Origin: Massospora cicadina
Lineage: Eukaryota > Entomophthoromycota > Entomophthoromycetes > Entomophthorales > Entomophthoraceae
DNA length: 64,000 nucleotides
Reading direction: 5' to 3'
Assembly (NCBI GenBank): GCA_022478985.1
Contig: JAKSZP010009197.1
Coordinates: forward strand, 62,001 to 126,000
Made by a program: the position numbers and the translations under genes. The notes beneath the pieces are model-generated. The model was not told where the DNA came from. It saw only the letters and a list, made by a program, of their open reading frames with translations, and did not search any database. Shown in pieces: positions 11,579-23,480 of the stretch (the first letter of the stretch is position 1; the number at the start of each line of letters is the position of its first letter).

Positions 11579-12269
11579 GAGTTATGATAAATATGTTTAT
11601 TTTAAACTAACAGGAAAACTAAGCAAAAAACATAACTCAACACCTTGCCATCATCAGGGTGCTGGGTTTTATGCTGTGATGGGGAAAGAGCTGCTAAGCT
11701 AAACCATGGTAGTAGAAAGCGATCTCTGTTTTTATAAACAACTAATTACTAGTTTTATATGCCAATTTACACTTGACATCAATAGCTAAGATTTCTAAGC
11801 TATTTCAGGTCGTTTTCCAAATTTTGAATGTACAAATGTGCTTTATAGGCTCTGCAATGGAGTGTCAGGTTTAATACAAGAATATTCCTCTTTTTTCGAT
11901 TGTTTTTTCAAAATTGAATATGCTAAATATTATTTTGTTACTCAGGTTAGCTTCTTGGTGAACACCTGTTGGGGGCAGGAATAAGAACCGTGATAAATAA
12001 ATTCATAGAAACCATAAACTTTGACCAAAGTCGTTTTATCTTTTAAATAAAAACCTGTAGTTTTTAAGACTTTCTGAGAGTGGGATAAGGTGTAAATTAG
12101 GGAAGGGAACGTGGAAAGAAATAAGGGAAGAAGGCACTCATCTCTAGTCCATGGTATAACCTAGGCCAGAGGTCTTTGTGGGGGAATGAACTTGGGGTTT
12201 GCCTTTTTTTATGACCTAAAGGGTGTATGACCATGTCCAGATTAGATAGCTGGAGCTAAGAAACTTACA
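11579..12269 (-). repeat. E2 left (3') LTR, second part
   Basis: This is homologous to 17705-18400 in one unbroken order: taaatatgtttrttttaarctaacagg, tgctaagctaaaccatggtagta, cttttgggggcagg, gtgtatgaccatgtccag and gctggagctaag..cttaca. It joins seamlessly to 4978 when E1 is removed. Confidence 0.75.
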
Positions 12270-12394
12270 TTACTGTTTCAAAATTGAACAGGGTAAATAA
12301 TTATTCAGGGACGCTGTCCAAGGCTAGTTTATGTGTGAGGTATGAAATTTAATGGCTGCAAGGTTAGCCTTCTGATAAAGTATAGTGATGACGC

Positions 12395-12520
12395 TTAGGG
12401 ATTGGCCGTGTGAAACTCATAAATCAACTCCTAATAGTTCTTACAATCCATGTAAAGAACCAAAATATCTACATAAAATGGGAACCCCTTCCAGGGTACT
12501 AGCGTACTCTTACTGCTTTG
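12395..12520 (-). pseudogene. E2 chromodomain remnant
   Basis: On the minus strand the end of pol reads VPWKGFPFYVD, then LYMDCKNY, then ELIYEFHTANP, broken by a stop. This is the W-K-G-[YF]...W...N...[EL]L...F order of chromodomains at the C-terminus of chromoviral integrases. In related elements this domain binds modified histone H3 and steers insertion into heterochromatin. E5 has a matching copy at 51030-51170. Confidence 0.65.
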
Positions 12521-12639
12521 ACTCTTTGTAAGTTCAAATCACGCTCCTAACCAACCCTCTGGTGCACCCTCTACCATGATGGGCTTTATCTACACGGGCT
12601 TCTGTCCTTTTAATGGCAATAGGGGGAGGCTTTAAAGGA

Positions 12640-13640
12640 GTTATAAATCTTCCAGCGGGAGGGAAGTTCCACATGGAAGGATCTGTTGTTCAATACCTGG
12701 GAAATGGGTAATTGACCTGCACTTTTGCAAGCCAACTTATAACATGGTATCTCAGAGTGCAGATTCCTAGTTTCCACCATTATTAAATACCCTTTTTAAT
12801 AATTGTGTGGCTCAAGTCCCTCTAAATATACATATTGCTTGGCGTCATTGGTTAATTTAGTAAGCTTTTTTGGACTTGTTAGTGACCTTCTTGATGTAGG
12901 TGACAAAGTTATCTGATGCTGGGATATTACTCCGCGTTTGTTGTACAAGGTGAAAGCAAGGTTGTATCCTAAATTACTATACATAGGGGAGACCACTGTT
13001 GACAAATGGATGGAATGGTGTATGAAAATTGAACTAAAGGGAGGTCCGTTGCCCATGTATTATGAGAGGTAGTTGCTTAGAATCAGATATAATGCTCTAA
13101 GTATTAGTTATTATTACCTGTTTGGCCATCAGACTGGGAAAGACAAGATGAATACTTACAAGGCTTAATTTTCAGCATGTCGCACAAGGATGTCCAAAAC
13201 GTGATGTAGACTGAGGTCCCATATTGCTTATTTCCTGAGGGAGCCCTAAACAAGGCATATACATATGCATTAAGCAACCAGCCATGTACTCAGAATTAGT
13301 AGTTGTCAGACAAGGACTAAAGATTACATATTTGGTGAATTATTTACAACCACCATTATAGCGTCATACCCATGGGACATTAGTGAACTTAACGAAATCC
13401 ATCAAAAGTGTTGCCCATGTTCCTGCTTCTTGTAGAAGTTTGTGAAGGAGACCGTTCCACCTTATCATATCTGATTTGGACCTAGTGCAGATCAAATATT
13501 GTTCAATACAGGTAGGAACTTCATTTATCAACCCATCACAATCATACTCTCATTAGATTACATTGATACACTTTTTTCACTCTGGGGTGCCCCATAGTTG
13601 TATGAAAATGTCATTCCCTTATGATGCGAGAACGTAGCTC
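12640..13640 (-). pseudogene. E2 integrase remnant
   Basis: Read from right to left, the zinc-binding end is near 13560-13640 (FHTTMGHPRVKKVYQ). The core is at 13190-13430, with MDFVKFTNVP, YDAIMVVVNN and GPQSTSRF, where the Asp-x-x-Gly-Pro-Gln motif has lost its Asp. Then SSIFIHHSIHLSTVVSPMYSNLGYN (12960-13056) corresponds to the 'AYNNSVHSSTGVSPF' segment of chromoviral integrases. Stops occur in every part. Confidence 0.65.
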
Positions 13641-14162
13641 AGAGGGAACCCAGACTTTATCACAAAAACATATTACCCTATTCTTTTGTGAATACCATCC
13701 AGAAGGGGCTTTACCAGCATCAATCTTCGTTATGAGGCCCTGTTCTTCAGATCTGGTAACTGTTACACCTGAAACAGCATCTAGGAGAGAGCCTTCAGTG
13801 TCATGAGAATTATTTTCTAATCATTATGGAGTAACTGAAGTCACTGGATCAAAAGGAATAACATCACCCAAAGGCTCAACAAGAGTATCATGGGATGTTG
13901 GGAGATGTGGAAATGTGGGATTTGAATTTAGGCTTGGGCTTGAGATTTAGCCTTAGTTTTTGTCCTAGACTGTGGTGTGGGGTACGTAACCATAGCAATG
14001 GTTGTATGTGGCAGATCTATGACTAGTTCAGGTGAAATTAACATGACTAATTCAGAGTCTGTATCTTCAGTGGGACTCATTAGAGGTGCGCTTCTCAAGA
14101 TATCTGGTAAAATATGGGCGGCCCCTTTGACAAACTTGTACAGAAAATTAAAAATTAGGTCA
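13641..14162 (-). pseudogene. E2 linker between RNase H and integrase
   Basis: A piece near 13615-13810 on the minus strand is readable (SLLDAVSGVTVTRSEEQGLI, then GWYSQKNRVICF) and corresponds to the stretch before the integrase zinc-binding domain. The segment 13815-14160 shows no motif. Plus-strand open frames here (13621-13806 and 13977-14168) have no recognisable content. Confidence 0.4.
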
Positions 14163-14645
14163 TTATGAGTCCTTGTCTGTTTGTGACACAGCTTCTAAGA
14201 TTTGCAATAATAAGTGAGCGACTTTGTGGTAAGAGCGAACAACCACTATATGCTTGGCCCCCTGTAAAAGGTACCACCAATGCATCAGTGACCAAGAAAC
14301 TGCCGCCAACTCTTTATCATAAATAGGCCAGGCTTGCTCCGTGGCACTGAACTTTCTTGAGAAGTAATCCACAAAGTTTAAGCCCCTCATATTCCTGAAA
14401 AAGTACATTAAAAAACGCAGTACCAGAAGCAGCACATGACACAATAAATGGCTTATGCTCATCAGCATGGCAAAGAATGGGGATAGTAGTGAAATCCTCT
14501 TTATTGCCCCAAACGCCTGCAGGAAAACTTGAGCCCAAGAAAATGGATCATTCTTACCTGTGAGGGTTTGAAGGGGTGAGGCCAGCTCGATAACGGCTGT
14601 TAACTTCTTAAGAAATGTAATAGATCCTAAAAAGCTCCACAATTG
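14163..14645 (-). pseudogene. E2 reverse transcriptase thumb and RNase H remnant
   Basis: A 159-codon open stretch survives. It begins WSFLGSITFLKKL (connection), then LASPLQTLTGKNDPFSWAQ, and ends with the RNase H segment NFVDYFSRKFSATEQAWPIY-DKELAAV and LLQGAKHIVV. The latter matches E5 (59102-59356: AYFSLKLTSTEKAWPIYNKEL). This is the longest open piece of E2, though part of the middle is out of frame. Confidence 0.75.
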
Positions 14646-15255
14646 TTTCTATGTAACTAGGGTGAGCCATGAGCAAATGGCGTCCATCTTAGAAGGCGCG
14701 ATGGCATGAACATCTTTTAGATAAAAACACAAAAATTGGTTTTTTATCCATGAAGAACATGAATCTGGATAGCTTAGCAACCAGACCAGCTATCTGGAGG
14801 GCTGCAGCTACTGCTACGAAATCCTTGCTATGTTATTCAGCATTATGTGAATGAACTAAGATGTTATCTACATAAGAAATTACACAGGAAATCTGAAATA
14901 AGGCGTCATCTATATGGCGCTGGAAAACTGCTAGGCGTTTTCAGACCAAAGGGCATTTATTATACTGGTAATTGCCATAAAGGGTGCAAATTGCAGACAG
15001 CCACTTTTTACCAGACTTAACACGCACCTGAAGGATATCATTTACTAAATCAAGTTTGGAGAACACCTTTGATTTATAAATTGCTTGAAATTGCTGCCTC
15101 CAAGGGCAAAGGGTAGGGATTAGGGACTGTCATAGTATTTAATTGACTGTAAACATGGTCACAAAGTATCACCAGGATTCTGTGCAAAAACTTATGGAAA
15201 GGACACAGGAGAGTAAATCTTGAATATCAACTCCTTCTTCACCATGTGTGGGAAT
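14646..15255 (-). pseudogene. E2 reverse transcriptase remnant
   Basis: The polymerase box reads SCVISYVDNILVHSHNAE on the minus strand, with Y-V-D-N at 14874-14863 in place of Y-x-D-D. Upstream near 14940 MPFGLK is the 'MPFGLxNAP' motif; downstream AALQIAGLVAKLSRFMFF corresponds to the primer-grip region. Several stops. Confidence 0.65.
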
Positions 15256-15259
15256 CTAT

Positions 15260-16100
15260 ATGACTACATTATCCAGCTTGCAAATTATTTAAGCTTCAAC
15301 TAATTTAAGATAATCGGTTCATTTATTCAATTTAGCTTATTGATTAAGCTTTGAGACATTGATCAATTATTCCATCTCATCGGCGATAATCACCAATTAA
15401 ATGGTTAATTGTAATGCTCATAGGATCATATCTGATGATAATTACAGTTACAATTTCATCATGGATTGTTACCAACAATTTGAAGATGAGTAAATTAACT
15501 CAAAATGGGTAATTGTTTGTGGGGAATCATCAGGTTTGGTAGCCAACATGTGGATAGTGACTTAATTACGCTATTCCCCATGAATATCAGCTGGATTATT
15601 CCCTGCAAATATCCCTTTTCTGTCCGCTAGGCATGCTGAGATATCCTTTTTTGGCTAGTTGTGCTGAGAACCTTGTGGATATTCCTTTTCTGTCAGCTAG
15701 TGTGTGCCAAGAACCTTGGGGTTACCACAAGTACCCCATAATACATGTTTTACCTCATTTTTACCCTATGATCTTCCCTCTCTCTACTAATAAAAAACAC
15801 CTTAGTACTGCGAATACTTTAATGTTTCCAATTGTGGATTGTTTACTTCAAAGTGAAGTTGTGAAGAAGTCTTCCCATCTAAGAGTCATTGCCAGAGTGA
15901 GTCCGAAGTCACTTTAAACCTTTTATATTGCCAGAGTAGGGCTGAAGCTACATGATTACCCAAACTTGACTAGGCTAATTGTCTTCATACAATTAGCAAA
16001 ATCGTGTTTATTCCCAGAACCATTAGTTAAGCAAACTTGTGCACCAGTAGAAACCCCGCAGTTTTTACACCATGTCATTGATCCACATCTTTAACGTCTG
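15260..16100. repeat. Repeat block inserted between E2 protease and reverse transcriptase
   Basis: The distance between E2 protease and reverse transcriptase is about 0.8 kb longer than expected, and this stretch has no pol motifs. Its right part (about 15880-16080) matches 25555-25720: cttgactaggctaattgtcttcatacaattagc against cttgactggctagttgtcaacatacagctagc. It may be a solo LTR of a third family. A tandem array lies at 15608-15721. Confidence 0.45.
15608..15721. repeat. Three imperfect tandem units of about 35-40 bp
   Basis: Units begin aatatcccttttctgtccgctag, gatatccttttttggctagt and gatattccttttctgtcagctag; each is followed by 'tgctgag' or 'gccaagaacc'. No function is apparent. Confidence 0.6.
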
Positions 16101-16429
16101 GTCTTTTGCAGTGTGTAGGGATATAGGGTCAGTTGATTTCGATCAGATCAACTATTAACTGAAAACTCACGTCAAATTTATGAGTGACTTAGCAGCTTAT
16201 TGGCCCAGTCTACATCAAAAAAATAGACTAAAAAGGAGCGAAGATGAGGTGTAAAGTAGACAGCTCAAGCACAATATTCATAGAAGAATGATATATATTT
16301 GTTTTCACTGCATTGCTTATTGCCAAAATGGGAAGAAGGGAAATTTAACCTGATTGAGCATTAGAGGAGAAAGCTAGCATAATAAGCTATAAAAAGAAAG
16401 CTCACTAACTGGAGGCGCCGCCGTCTTAC

Positions 16430-16720
16430 ACCAAAACATCACTGGGTAGAGAAATTCTGGTATAAACATAAAGTAAGCCATAAATTCACAGCTATGGGCC
16501 ACATAGCGCAATGGGCTAAAAAGAGGGGTGTGAGCTTAGGGTGCCGAGATGCCCACAAAACTGTGGAATCTGGTAATTGTAATATTAAAGCTTGCACCAC
16601 ACTAAGGTCAAGGAAGTTCTCTGCGGCTCCACTGTACACCAAGGCAGCTGAAATTACCTTGCGCTGCCCTATTGAAATATAGATGGAAATAAAAAGTGAG
16701 CACAAACTTAATTGAATACA
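16430..16720 (-). pseudogene. E2 protease remnant
   Basis: VISAALVYSGAAENFLDLSV on the minus strand (about 16655-16590) corresponds to the 'ALIDSGA.GNFID' active-site segment of chromoviral proteases, with the catalytic Asp changed to Tyr. The equivalent E5 piece at 61325-61534 contains NFIDLSV. The frame is open for 88 codons but the enzyme is inactive. Confidence 0.65.
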
Positions 16721-17521
16721 TTAAGGGACAAAGAGTTGAACCAAAACTTAACCTCAGAGGGCTTACACACTTTATGAGCTTTTGATGAACTGAGTGGGCA
16801 CAGCAGCTTCCTGGACATAAACAAAGGTTCAGACCTGAACCCAGGGTCTGATTAGGGCCACAATCTTGAAAGATATTCAGTAATTGGATTCAAGCACGCT
16901 TCTCTTCAACCTGATAGGCAAGTGCAATCTGGGAGGATCAATATCTGGATCTGCAGGATCTATAGGAATTGCAACCATTCACAAAGGGGCGTTCAAAATT
17001 AGGGTTAAGGGAGATCCCTAAAATGAGACTGGACAAAAAGGGACCATTATGGCTTTGATAAACCCCTAGGAGGGGGTAGAGTAGGCCTTAATGTGGTAAC
17101 CTCGTCCCATGTTGTGAGCGTTTGATTCCATATTATAGAACACTTTTATAAATTTAGCATTTGTAAAAGCAATTGGTGCAATAGTCAAGAGCGTGGTGTT
17201 CAATATTCCTCAGAGAAATCCACTACTATTACTATTGCTTGCTCCCTGTTATCAAATTGTAATACCTGCCTGTGTGCTAACGTGAAAAAAACTATAGGGG
17301 ACTCAAACTCTGGCTGCTTACAGTGGAGTGAGGGATACAAAGGGATTTTAATTATGACGCACAAACTATTAGGACCTGTTGTATGAATTACCAAGAGCAT
17401 TCCGCTGACAACTAGGTATGGAGCATTTTCTAAAAAAGTAAACTTTGGTTCATGGAAGAGCCGTTCTTAGTCAAGAGACATAAAAAATGAATGCACCGGC
17501 ATACTTTGGGTTGTGTTATAA
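16721..17521 (-). pseudogene. E2 gag region, strongly decayed
   Basis: This lies between the 5' LTR and protease, where gag and the primer-binding site belong. No Gag motif is certain. A possible primer-binding site cctgttgtatgaattacca (near 17376-17394) resembles a degenerate copy of the site used by lineage I, but it is about 130 bp from the LTR edge I infer. Confidence 0.3.
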
Positions 17522-18400
17522 TCTTATGAAGACAGAGTGTCAAAGAAAAACCTGACTTCTTTTTCGGGCATGCCAAGGTCCAAAAGAGCAGCCACAGTTC
17601 ACAAGGCACCGCTGGGTTTAAAAAGTATGAGTGGGCGCTATAGAGTTTAGAAAGGATCCAACCCATAATATTGTTGCCCATTTGCCATTTTAATTTATTA
17701 ACTTATTAAAAAGAAGTAATTTGGTAAATATGTTTGTATTAAGCTAACAGGAAACTAAATAAAAAGATAAACCCGTCAACCTACTATTATCAGGCTGTTG
17801 AGTCTTATATTTTGATGGGGGAGCACTGGTAAGCTAAACCACGGTAGCAGGGAAAAATTCCTGGTTTAAATCCATCAACTAATATTTTATAATGCATATT
17901 CCCCTTGGCATTATCAGTTGACATTACCAAAATATATCTATAATTTTCTAAATCACAAATAACCAAATTCTCTTTTTTCTAAAATTGTGCTTCAGGTTCA
18001 AATCCAGCTTATGCCCTCTGCTTTTCAACTTATTGCCCAAATTTGACTTGTTAGTTAAGTTTTTGCAACACAGGATGGATTCAGGGTTAACCACCTTTTG
18101 GGGGCAGGGAATGAGGACTGTGGTCGAAGGGTTTTTATATTTTCCAACTTTTGCACAAAGTTGTTTGACATTTTCGAGATAAACAACTGCAGATTAGGAC
18201 TTGTTTGGGAGTAGGATGAGATGTGGATGGGGTAGGGCGTGTGTCAAACAAGGAGGGGCAACAGCCATTCATCTTTAGAACAGGTTATGCCCTATATCAT
18301 AAATCTGAGTGAGGGCATGGCCCTTGGGGTTTGCCCCCTTTTTGACCTGAGGGGATGCATGACCCTGTCCAGCTTAGTAGCTGGAGCTAAGGACCTTACA
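17522..18400 (-). repeat. E2 right (5') LTR
   Basis: The uninterrupted copy of the E2 LTR, 879 bp. It abuts the resumed F LTR at 18401, showing that E2 landed inside F. Confidence 0.7.
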
Positions 18401-18768
18401 ACTCTAACTTTTATAAAAGATTTTACCTAAAACAGAATGCATCAAAGTTGGCCCCATGACTTCCCTTTTGAACCTTTTCCTGACATATCAAAACCTTTTT
18501 ACAATCGAATTGTACTATAAATATCCTCGTTACAAGAGCTACTGCATCTTGATAAAGTGATTTGACTATCAAAAATTATTCGCTTACTATAAATAAAGGA
18601 TCGCCTTATTAATCAATTTTGTTGCTTATACGTGTAAATCTTTAGCACAGTCTTACCTACACTAAAGTATTGATAACATTACCACATAATCATGCTCTAT
18701 GTTAGAGATAGAGTTAAGCCAACCAAAAACTGTTCAAGTAGCGAGAAAATTGGACCTCTAACTACACA
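18401..18768 (+). repeat. F left LTR, remainder after the E2 insertion
   Basis: This matches 24820-25190 over its length: the blocks 'catgacttccc', 'gcttac/tataaataaa', 'gtgtaaatcttt..gtcttac' and 'aaccaaaaactgttcaagtagcga' appear in the same order. The right end is set just before the primer-binding site remnant at 18771. Confidence 0.7.
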
Positions 18769-18770
18769 AG

Positions 18771-18785
18771 TGATTCTCACTACAG
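18771..18785 (+). promoter_or_regulatory. F primer-binding site remnant
   Basis: TGATTCTCACTACAG is a mutated form of the TGGTGCTCACTACAG site seen next to the LTRs of E1, E3 and E4. Such sites pair with the 3' end of a host tRNA, which primes minus-strand DNA synthesis. Confidence 0.5.
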
Positions 18786-19199
18786 CTTATAGTATATGAA
18801 AAGAAAAAAAGACTTTACAATGGACCTGAATCAAAAAGGAGAAATATGAGAACAGCCAATCCATAACCTTCTATGTTATCCTCCTGAACAATTTAATTGG
18901 AAGTGGTAGAAGTTGTATTATAATATTCTCCTCAGTTTGAGAGCTTTGAGACTTATAGGCTCACTTTGGATTAGCTGAGACAGATTGGGGACAATTTACT
19001 TTGGGGATTACAGCTCTTTGGCCACTAACAATCTGATTTAGTGCACACCTTATTTTCATCATCAGAAAAAAGATCAACTGATTCAACAATGTGAATATCC
19101 AATCTTTAAGCTTAGAAAGATACTACTATAGGCAATAGCCTATCTCAGATTGGCAATATTTCTCGGTATTTTCACCCAACATATGTGATTCACAATTAA

Positions 19200-20900
19200 C
19201 CATTTTTGCCACACTGCTCTAATCATAAAAGCTTAACAGAAACTAACAGAATGTTGAAACACTTCAAGATCAATATAGACAGCACAAGATCAGATCTCAA
19301 AGGGAGCGCCAGTATGTTAATAACAATCACAAACTTGGTGTTCAAATCTCACAGAAACTGGATGAACTTATTAATCAAAATAATGAAATGTGTTGGTCAT
19401 ATGGTATCAAGCCATGGACAACTATGGAGTTAACAATTAATGGATCCAGGGGATGACTCGCCTCAGGGAGGAGGTCAAACACAGATGTAGCACTTTTGGA
19501 GACATATTTTTTCAGGCTGAGGCAGTCAAAGCCCTTGACTAATACACTCAACGCAAAATGGGGTGGCTGCACAGCACTTAGGGAGTACCATTGAAATCAA
19601 CAAACACCTCCTATCTGAGTTGCAACAAATCAAAAATCAACAAACTTTCATACAGCAGGATACTGAAATGAGAGGATCGGTCTGGACGCCCCAACAAGAG
19701 AGTGGAAACCTTCTCCAGTCAAACAAGAAATATGGAGTAATGTCTGCAAACTTCATAGCATATTTGATAGTAATAAAAGTGAATTGAAGGACCTATATGC
19801 TAGTGTGCATGACATGCAAAGAAGCATTACAGAGTTTTGGCAGCTCAAGCTGAAATGTCTTTGAGAACAGGAGAACAGTAAAACATAGGAGCTTTAAAAT
19901 GAAGTTAAGATACAAAGTGTCAGATGTCAACGCCCTCATCTAACTCTGTCTCCTGTTTGTTCAGAGCTATTCAGGGAGGAACCCGCAAAAGAAGAGACTT
20001 TATCCAAGAACCAATGCATCAACTAACCTATTTGGTAACACCCTCATTGTTCGCTTTGCCTCCTTCCATGGAGACCCCAGCCCTTAACAGAATCAACTTC
20101 AGGTTATTAGCCTTAGACCTTAAGTCAGTGCTTCATCAATGATGTCCAAATCAGGAAGTTTCTATCCAGGATCCAGAAAATTTAATCAAATTACCCTCAT
20201 AAAGTTGACAAGCATGTATTGTAAATTAATCATGATATTTTGAAAGTGCCCATGCTTGAAGCCATTAATCTTTACTAAAGCCACTATTACAATTAATTAT
20301 TTAAATGACCAATCTCAATATTTGATCATGCCCTAATTGGCTAAGGAACATTAAATTTTTGCTGAAACAGAAAACACGGTTTTACGAGAGTTCAAAAGTC
20401 CCAAATGCATGGAACTTAGACTAAAAAATATGATCATTCAGTTTAAGAAAATTAATCCATTACTGAGTTCATTGACCAATTTTACCATGAAGCCCAGGTG
20501 TTGTTGGGAGCTAGAGCCATGGTAAACTTTGATGTTAAGATAGCGATTCAAAATTCCACAAAAGATTTATCAAAATTACACTTCTCTCTGCTTCCGGCGC
20601 TCCTGAAAGTTTCAAATATCTCTATGATTGAATATTTGAAGATTGAAAAGATACATTTGGACCACCCAATGTGGAGCGTAAACCAGCTGACCTTCTTGTT
20701 TGAATGATTTAGAGAAACGTTGTTAAGATTAACTCCCCATTGACGAAGTTTTGTGAAGTGTTGCAACCTAGCTGAGATAACTTGTCAGATATGAAAATAT
20801 AGAAAAACTACGTGGCCACCTGTCCTAAGAGTCACCCTGGGGTGCCCTGTGGCAGCTCAAGAGAATGACAGCCGGTAATAAGAACCTCAGCATCAGAAGG
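19200..20900 (+). pseudogene. F gag remnant (coiled-coil rich)
   Basis: This region sits where gag is expected, between the primer-binding site and protease. Readable pieces are Gln/Asn/Lys-rich and coil-like, for example around 19563-19690 and 19735-19900 (EIWSNVCKLHSIFDSNKSEL). Stops and frame changes break it throughout. A Cys/His run near 20813-20850 could be the rest of a nucleocapsid zinc knuckle, but the spacing is wrong. Assignment rests on position and composition. Confidence 0.4.
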
Positions 20901-21289
20901 GGGACCCTCTAATAAAAGTTATCATCTAGTTTTGTTTCAAAGTCCAGAAGATGAAAATTATTCTCCTGCTCAAGAACCCAACAAAAGCATTCCTATGGTT
21001 TCAGTTATTACCAGAAGTCAACAAGTGGCCATGGAAAGAAAGCTACAAGAAGTTGTCTATAAACTTTATGCTACCCAAATTGGTGAACATAATCAATTTG
21101 GAGACACTATAGAGTCTTAATACTTATTTCCTCTACATGGAGTTAAAGTTGCACTACCAATCAAGACTGAACACACATTTACCTGATGTAGAATAACAGA
21201 TTAAGACCATAACTAGTCAAGTTGACAATAATTTTTATTTCCAAAATTTTCTTGGGGATTCAAACTACCTTTTAATTGCACTTATATTG

Positions 21290-21660
21290 ATATTTGTGCA
21301 AGCATGGTTCAGGTGAAAACCATTGTTGACAGCAGCTCTCCTGTGTGTAATATCAGTCAGTTTAGAAAATGTTAAGACTAGCTCCTGATGTAGCACACTT
21401 AAACAATATGGAACATCTGGCCCCAAGGGTACTAGAAATTATGCGTATAGCATGTAACCAATGGGGTTTGGCTTTTTTCAGGTTAGCGCACCTGCTTTTG
21501 TGCTTCACAACAATAACTACAAATTTCTTGTTGGTACTAGCTTTCTAAAATTTTATCGCATTTTTATAATTTATGAGAAAAATATTTTTACTATCCTAAA
21601 TCAAACATCTCCCCTTCACTATTTGAGGGAGAATTGGACTAATTTAACCCATAGTATAAA
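21290..21660 (+). pseudogene. F protease remnant
   Basis: KTIVDSSSPVCNISQF at about 21317-21365 corresponds to the DSGS active-site segment of retroviral-type aspartic proteases; D-S-S-S lies at 21328-21339 with the Gly lost. About 150 bases later SAPAFVLHNNNYKFLVGTSF (21488-21547) matches the C-terminal segment also readable in E1 (near 7858), E4 (55581-55847) and H (near 48925). In active elements the enzyme cleaves the Gag-Pol polyprotein inside the particle. The missing Gly and the frame breaks make this copy dead. Confidence 0.6.
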
Positions 21661-22369
21661 CTTTATCAATGTGCTCAATAATGATGGTGTAGTTCTCATG
21701 TATTATCAACGGTTGAACACAAAAACTTTCCTCCTATTATCACTATTTTCAAAAATAAATGCATTCTCCTTATAGATTCCAAGTATTTTGTTATATACCC
21801 AGGATAACAGCGTGTGGTGTCAACTGGAATGAACTTCCAGATACCTGTAGAATTGGTAGGAAAAATTTATCCCTTTTGGCAACAATCAAGGTCCTAACCT
21901 TTTACTGCTCCTGGACTAATTTTGTCTGGCGACCAGGAGATCTGTGTATTACTCGCCAACCTAACTGTACCAAAATATTCTTCAAGGGAGGGCAGAAGAT
22001 TGCGTTTGTACACTTCATTCCGCTGGAAAAAATTTGGGAATTAAATGATTCAAGAAATACAATAGAGTATTTTTCCTGAGCTGTATCTATCGAATTGTGA
22101 AGTCATTACCCATGAGCAACTTGATGGACTATCTGGGGTCAGATATACTAAGCGATGGAGCTCACACAAAAGTATGCTCAAGTATTTGCAACGAATGGCT
22201 ACTACCTCAGATGCTCTGTGGGGATCCAGACCATGTTGACACTGGAGATGCAATTATCATCTAAATACAGATGATATAGAGAAGAAAGGCCAGAGATAAC
22301 GAGGTGCAAAAAAACTTGAAGAAGTCCGTAAATGAAGGAATGTTTTTCTCGTTCAGCCCATAGGCCAAT

Positions 22370-22830
22370 CCTGTGCTCTTAGTTAAGAAAAAGGATGGCT
22401 TTATTAGAGTTAATATTGATTACTTTGTCTGGATAGCATAGTTAAAACTGATTCTTATATTTTACCTCAAATAGATGACTCTTTGGACCAGTTAGGAGGA
22501 GCTAGATATTTTAACACTTTATATCTCACTATAGGATACTGCAAATTCAACTGGCATTAAGTTCTAAGAAAAATGTGATATTACTACCTCTCAAGGGTTG
22601 TTCCAACCAACCTAAATGCTCCAAGGACCGTGCAATGCAATAGTCAACTTTCAGCAAAAGATGGATACTATTAAGAAGATTTATGACAAGTTGTGTTTTG
22701 TCTATCTTGGAAATATAAATATTTTCTTGAAAATGTTTAATTAACATCTTGCGCATTTGGAAGAGGTCTTTTGAAGATTGGGCCAAGCTCAATTAAGAAA
22801 AACTAGAAAATTCTAGTTTTATTGAGTTTA
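22370..22830 (+). pseudogene. F reverse transcriptase remnant
   Basis: Conserved blocks appear in order but in shifting frames: ANPVLLVKKKDGFIRVNIDY near 22380-22425, SQGLFQPT and CNAIVNFQQKMDTI near 22590-22675, and CFVYLGNINIFLK near 22691-22735. The last is the polymerase box, where the expected Y-x-D-D has become Y-L-G-N (22703-22714), so both catalytic Asp are lost. HLAHLEEVF follows, as in intact gypsy enzymes. Confidence 0.7.
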
Positions 22831-23480
22831 AAAATGGAATAATTTGAGCACATCTTTGACACTCAAGGAATACAGCAACAAACCCAAAGCTTGTGGTCAT
22901 CAATCACTTGAGAGAGACTGAAAGTAAGCAAGATATCTAAGTATTTCTCAGATTGGTTGGATACTACCACATATTTTTACCAGAATTCTAAAACTCGCCA
23001 AGCCCTTATTTTATTTATTTTGCAGAAGAATTACCTTCCAGTGGTCACAAGGATACAAAAACTCCTTCAACCAAATGTTGAAACTAATTACTGAAGTCGC
23101 CAATCTGTTATGACCTTTTTGATCAGCCTTTTATAGTGCAATCTGATGCGTCACTCATGGCTATAGGAGCTGTACTATCTCATATAGGGGATGACAGTGA
23201 GGAGCAACCAATGGCCTTCTACAGTCATGCCTGGGTAAGAATGAGTAATTTTAAAGGAAACTGAGTTAGAATGCTTAGCTGTAATATATTCTTGTAAGCA
23301 GTTTTAAGTCTACATACATCGACAAAGACTATATTGCAGCCTATCATACTTCCTTTCAATGGTTATATAATCTCAAAGTAACTGAGGTTAATTTGGCTCA
23401 ATGAGCCTTAATACAGGCCTATGACTATAAGATAATTCAACGCTCAGGACATACCCATCAGAATGCCAATGGGCTTTTGT
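22831..23480 (+). pseudogene. F connection and RNase H remnant
   Basis: The region 23105-23200 reads like the start of RNase H, with FDQPFIVQSDASLMAIGAVL around the catalytic Asp, then AFYSHAWV. The end of the domain, 'YDYKIIQRSGHTHQNANGL', lies near 23420-23477 and matches the same motif in E1 (near 9800). RNase H removes the RNA template during reverse transcription. Several stops are present. Confidence 0.6.

Larger units (their letters stand above)
4779..18400 (-). mobile_element. E2: chromovirus-type gypsy element inserted in the F LTR
   Basis: E2 is a minus-strand element with 0.88-0.89 kb LTRs. The right one, 17522-18400, is the 5' LTR in its own sense. The left one is split by E1 into 4779-4978 and 11579-12269. 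Its LTR ends are near-inverted repeats, TGTTAGG and CCTTACA. From right to left it carries gag, protease, reverse transcriptase, RNase H, integrase and a chromodomain, all broken. A further repeat block at about 15260-16100 sits between protease and reverse transcriptase. Without E1 the element is about 7 kb. Confidence 0.75.

Noticed and set aside
12479..12760. tRNA gene suggested by 'taagttcaaatcacgctcctaacc' and similar box-B-like strings
   Set aside because: No cloverleaf could be built; the stretch codes for the E2 integrase end on the minus strand.
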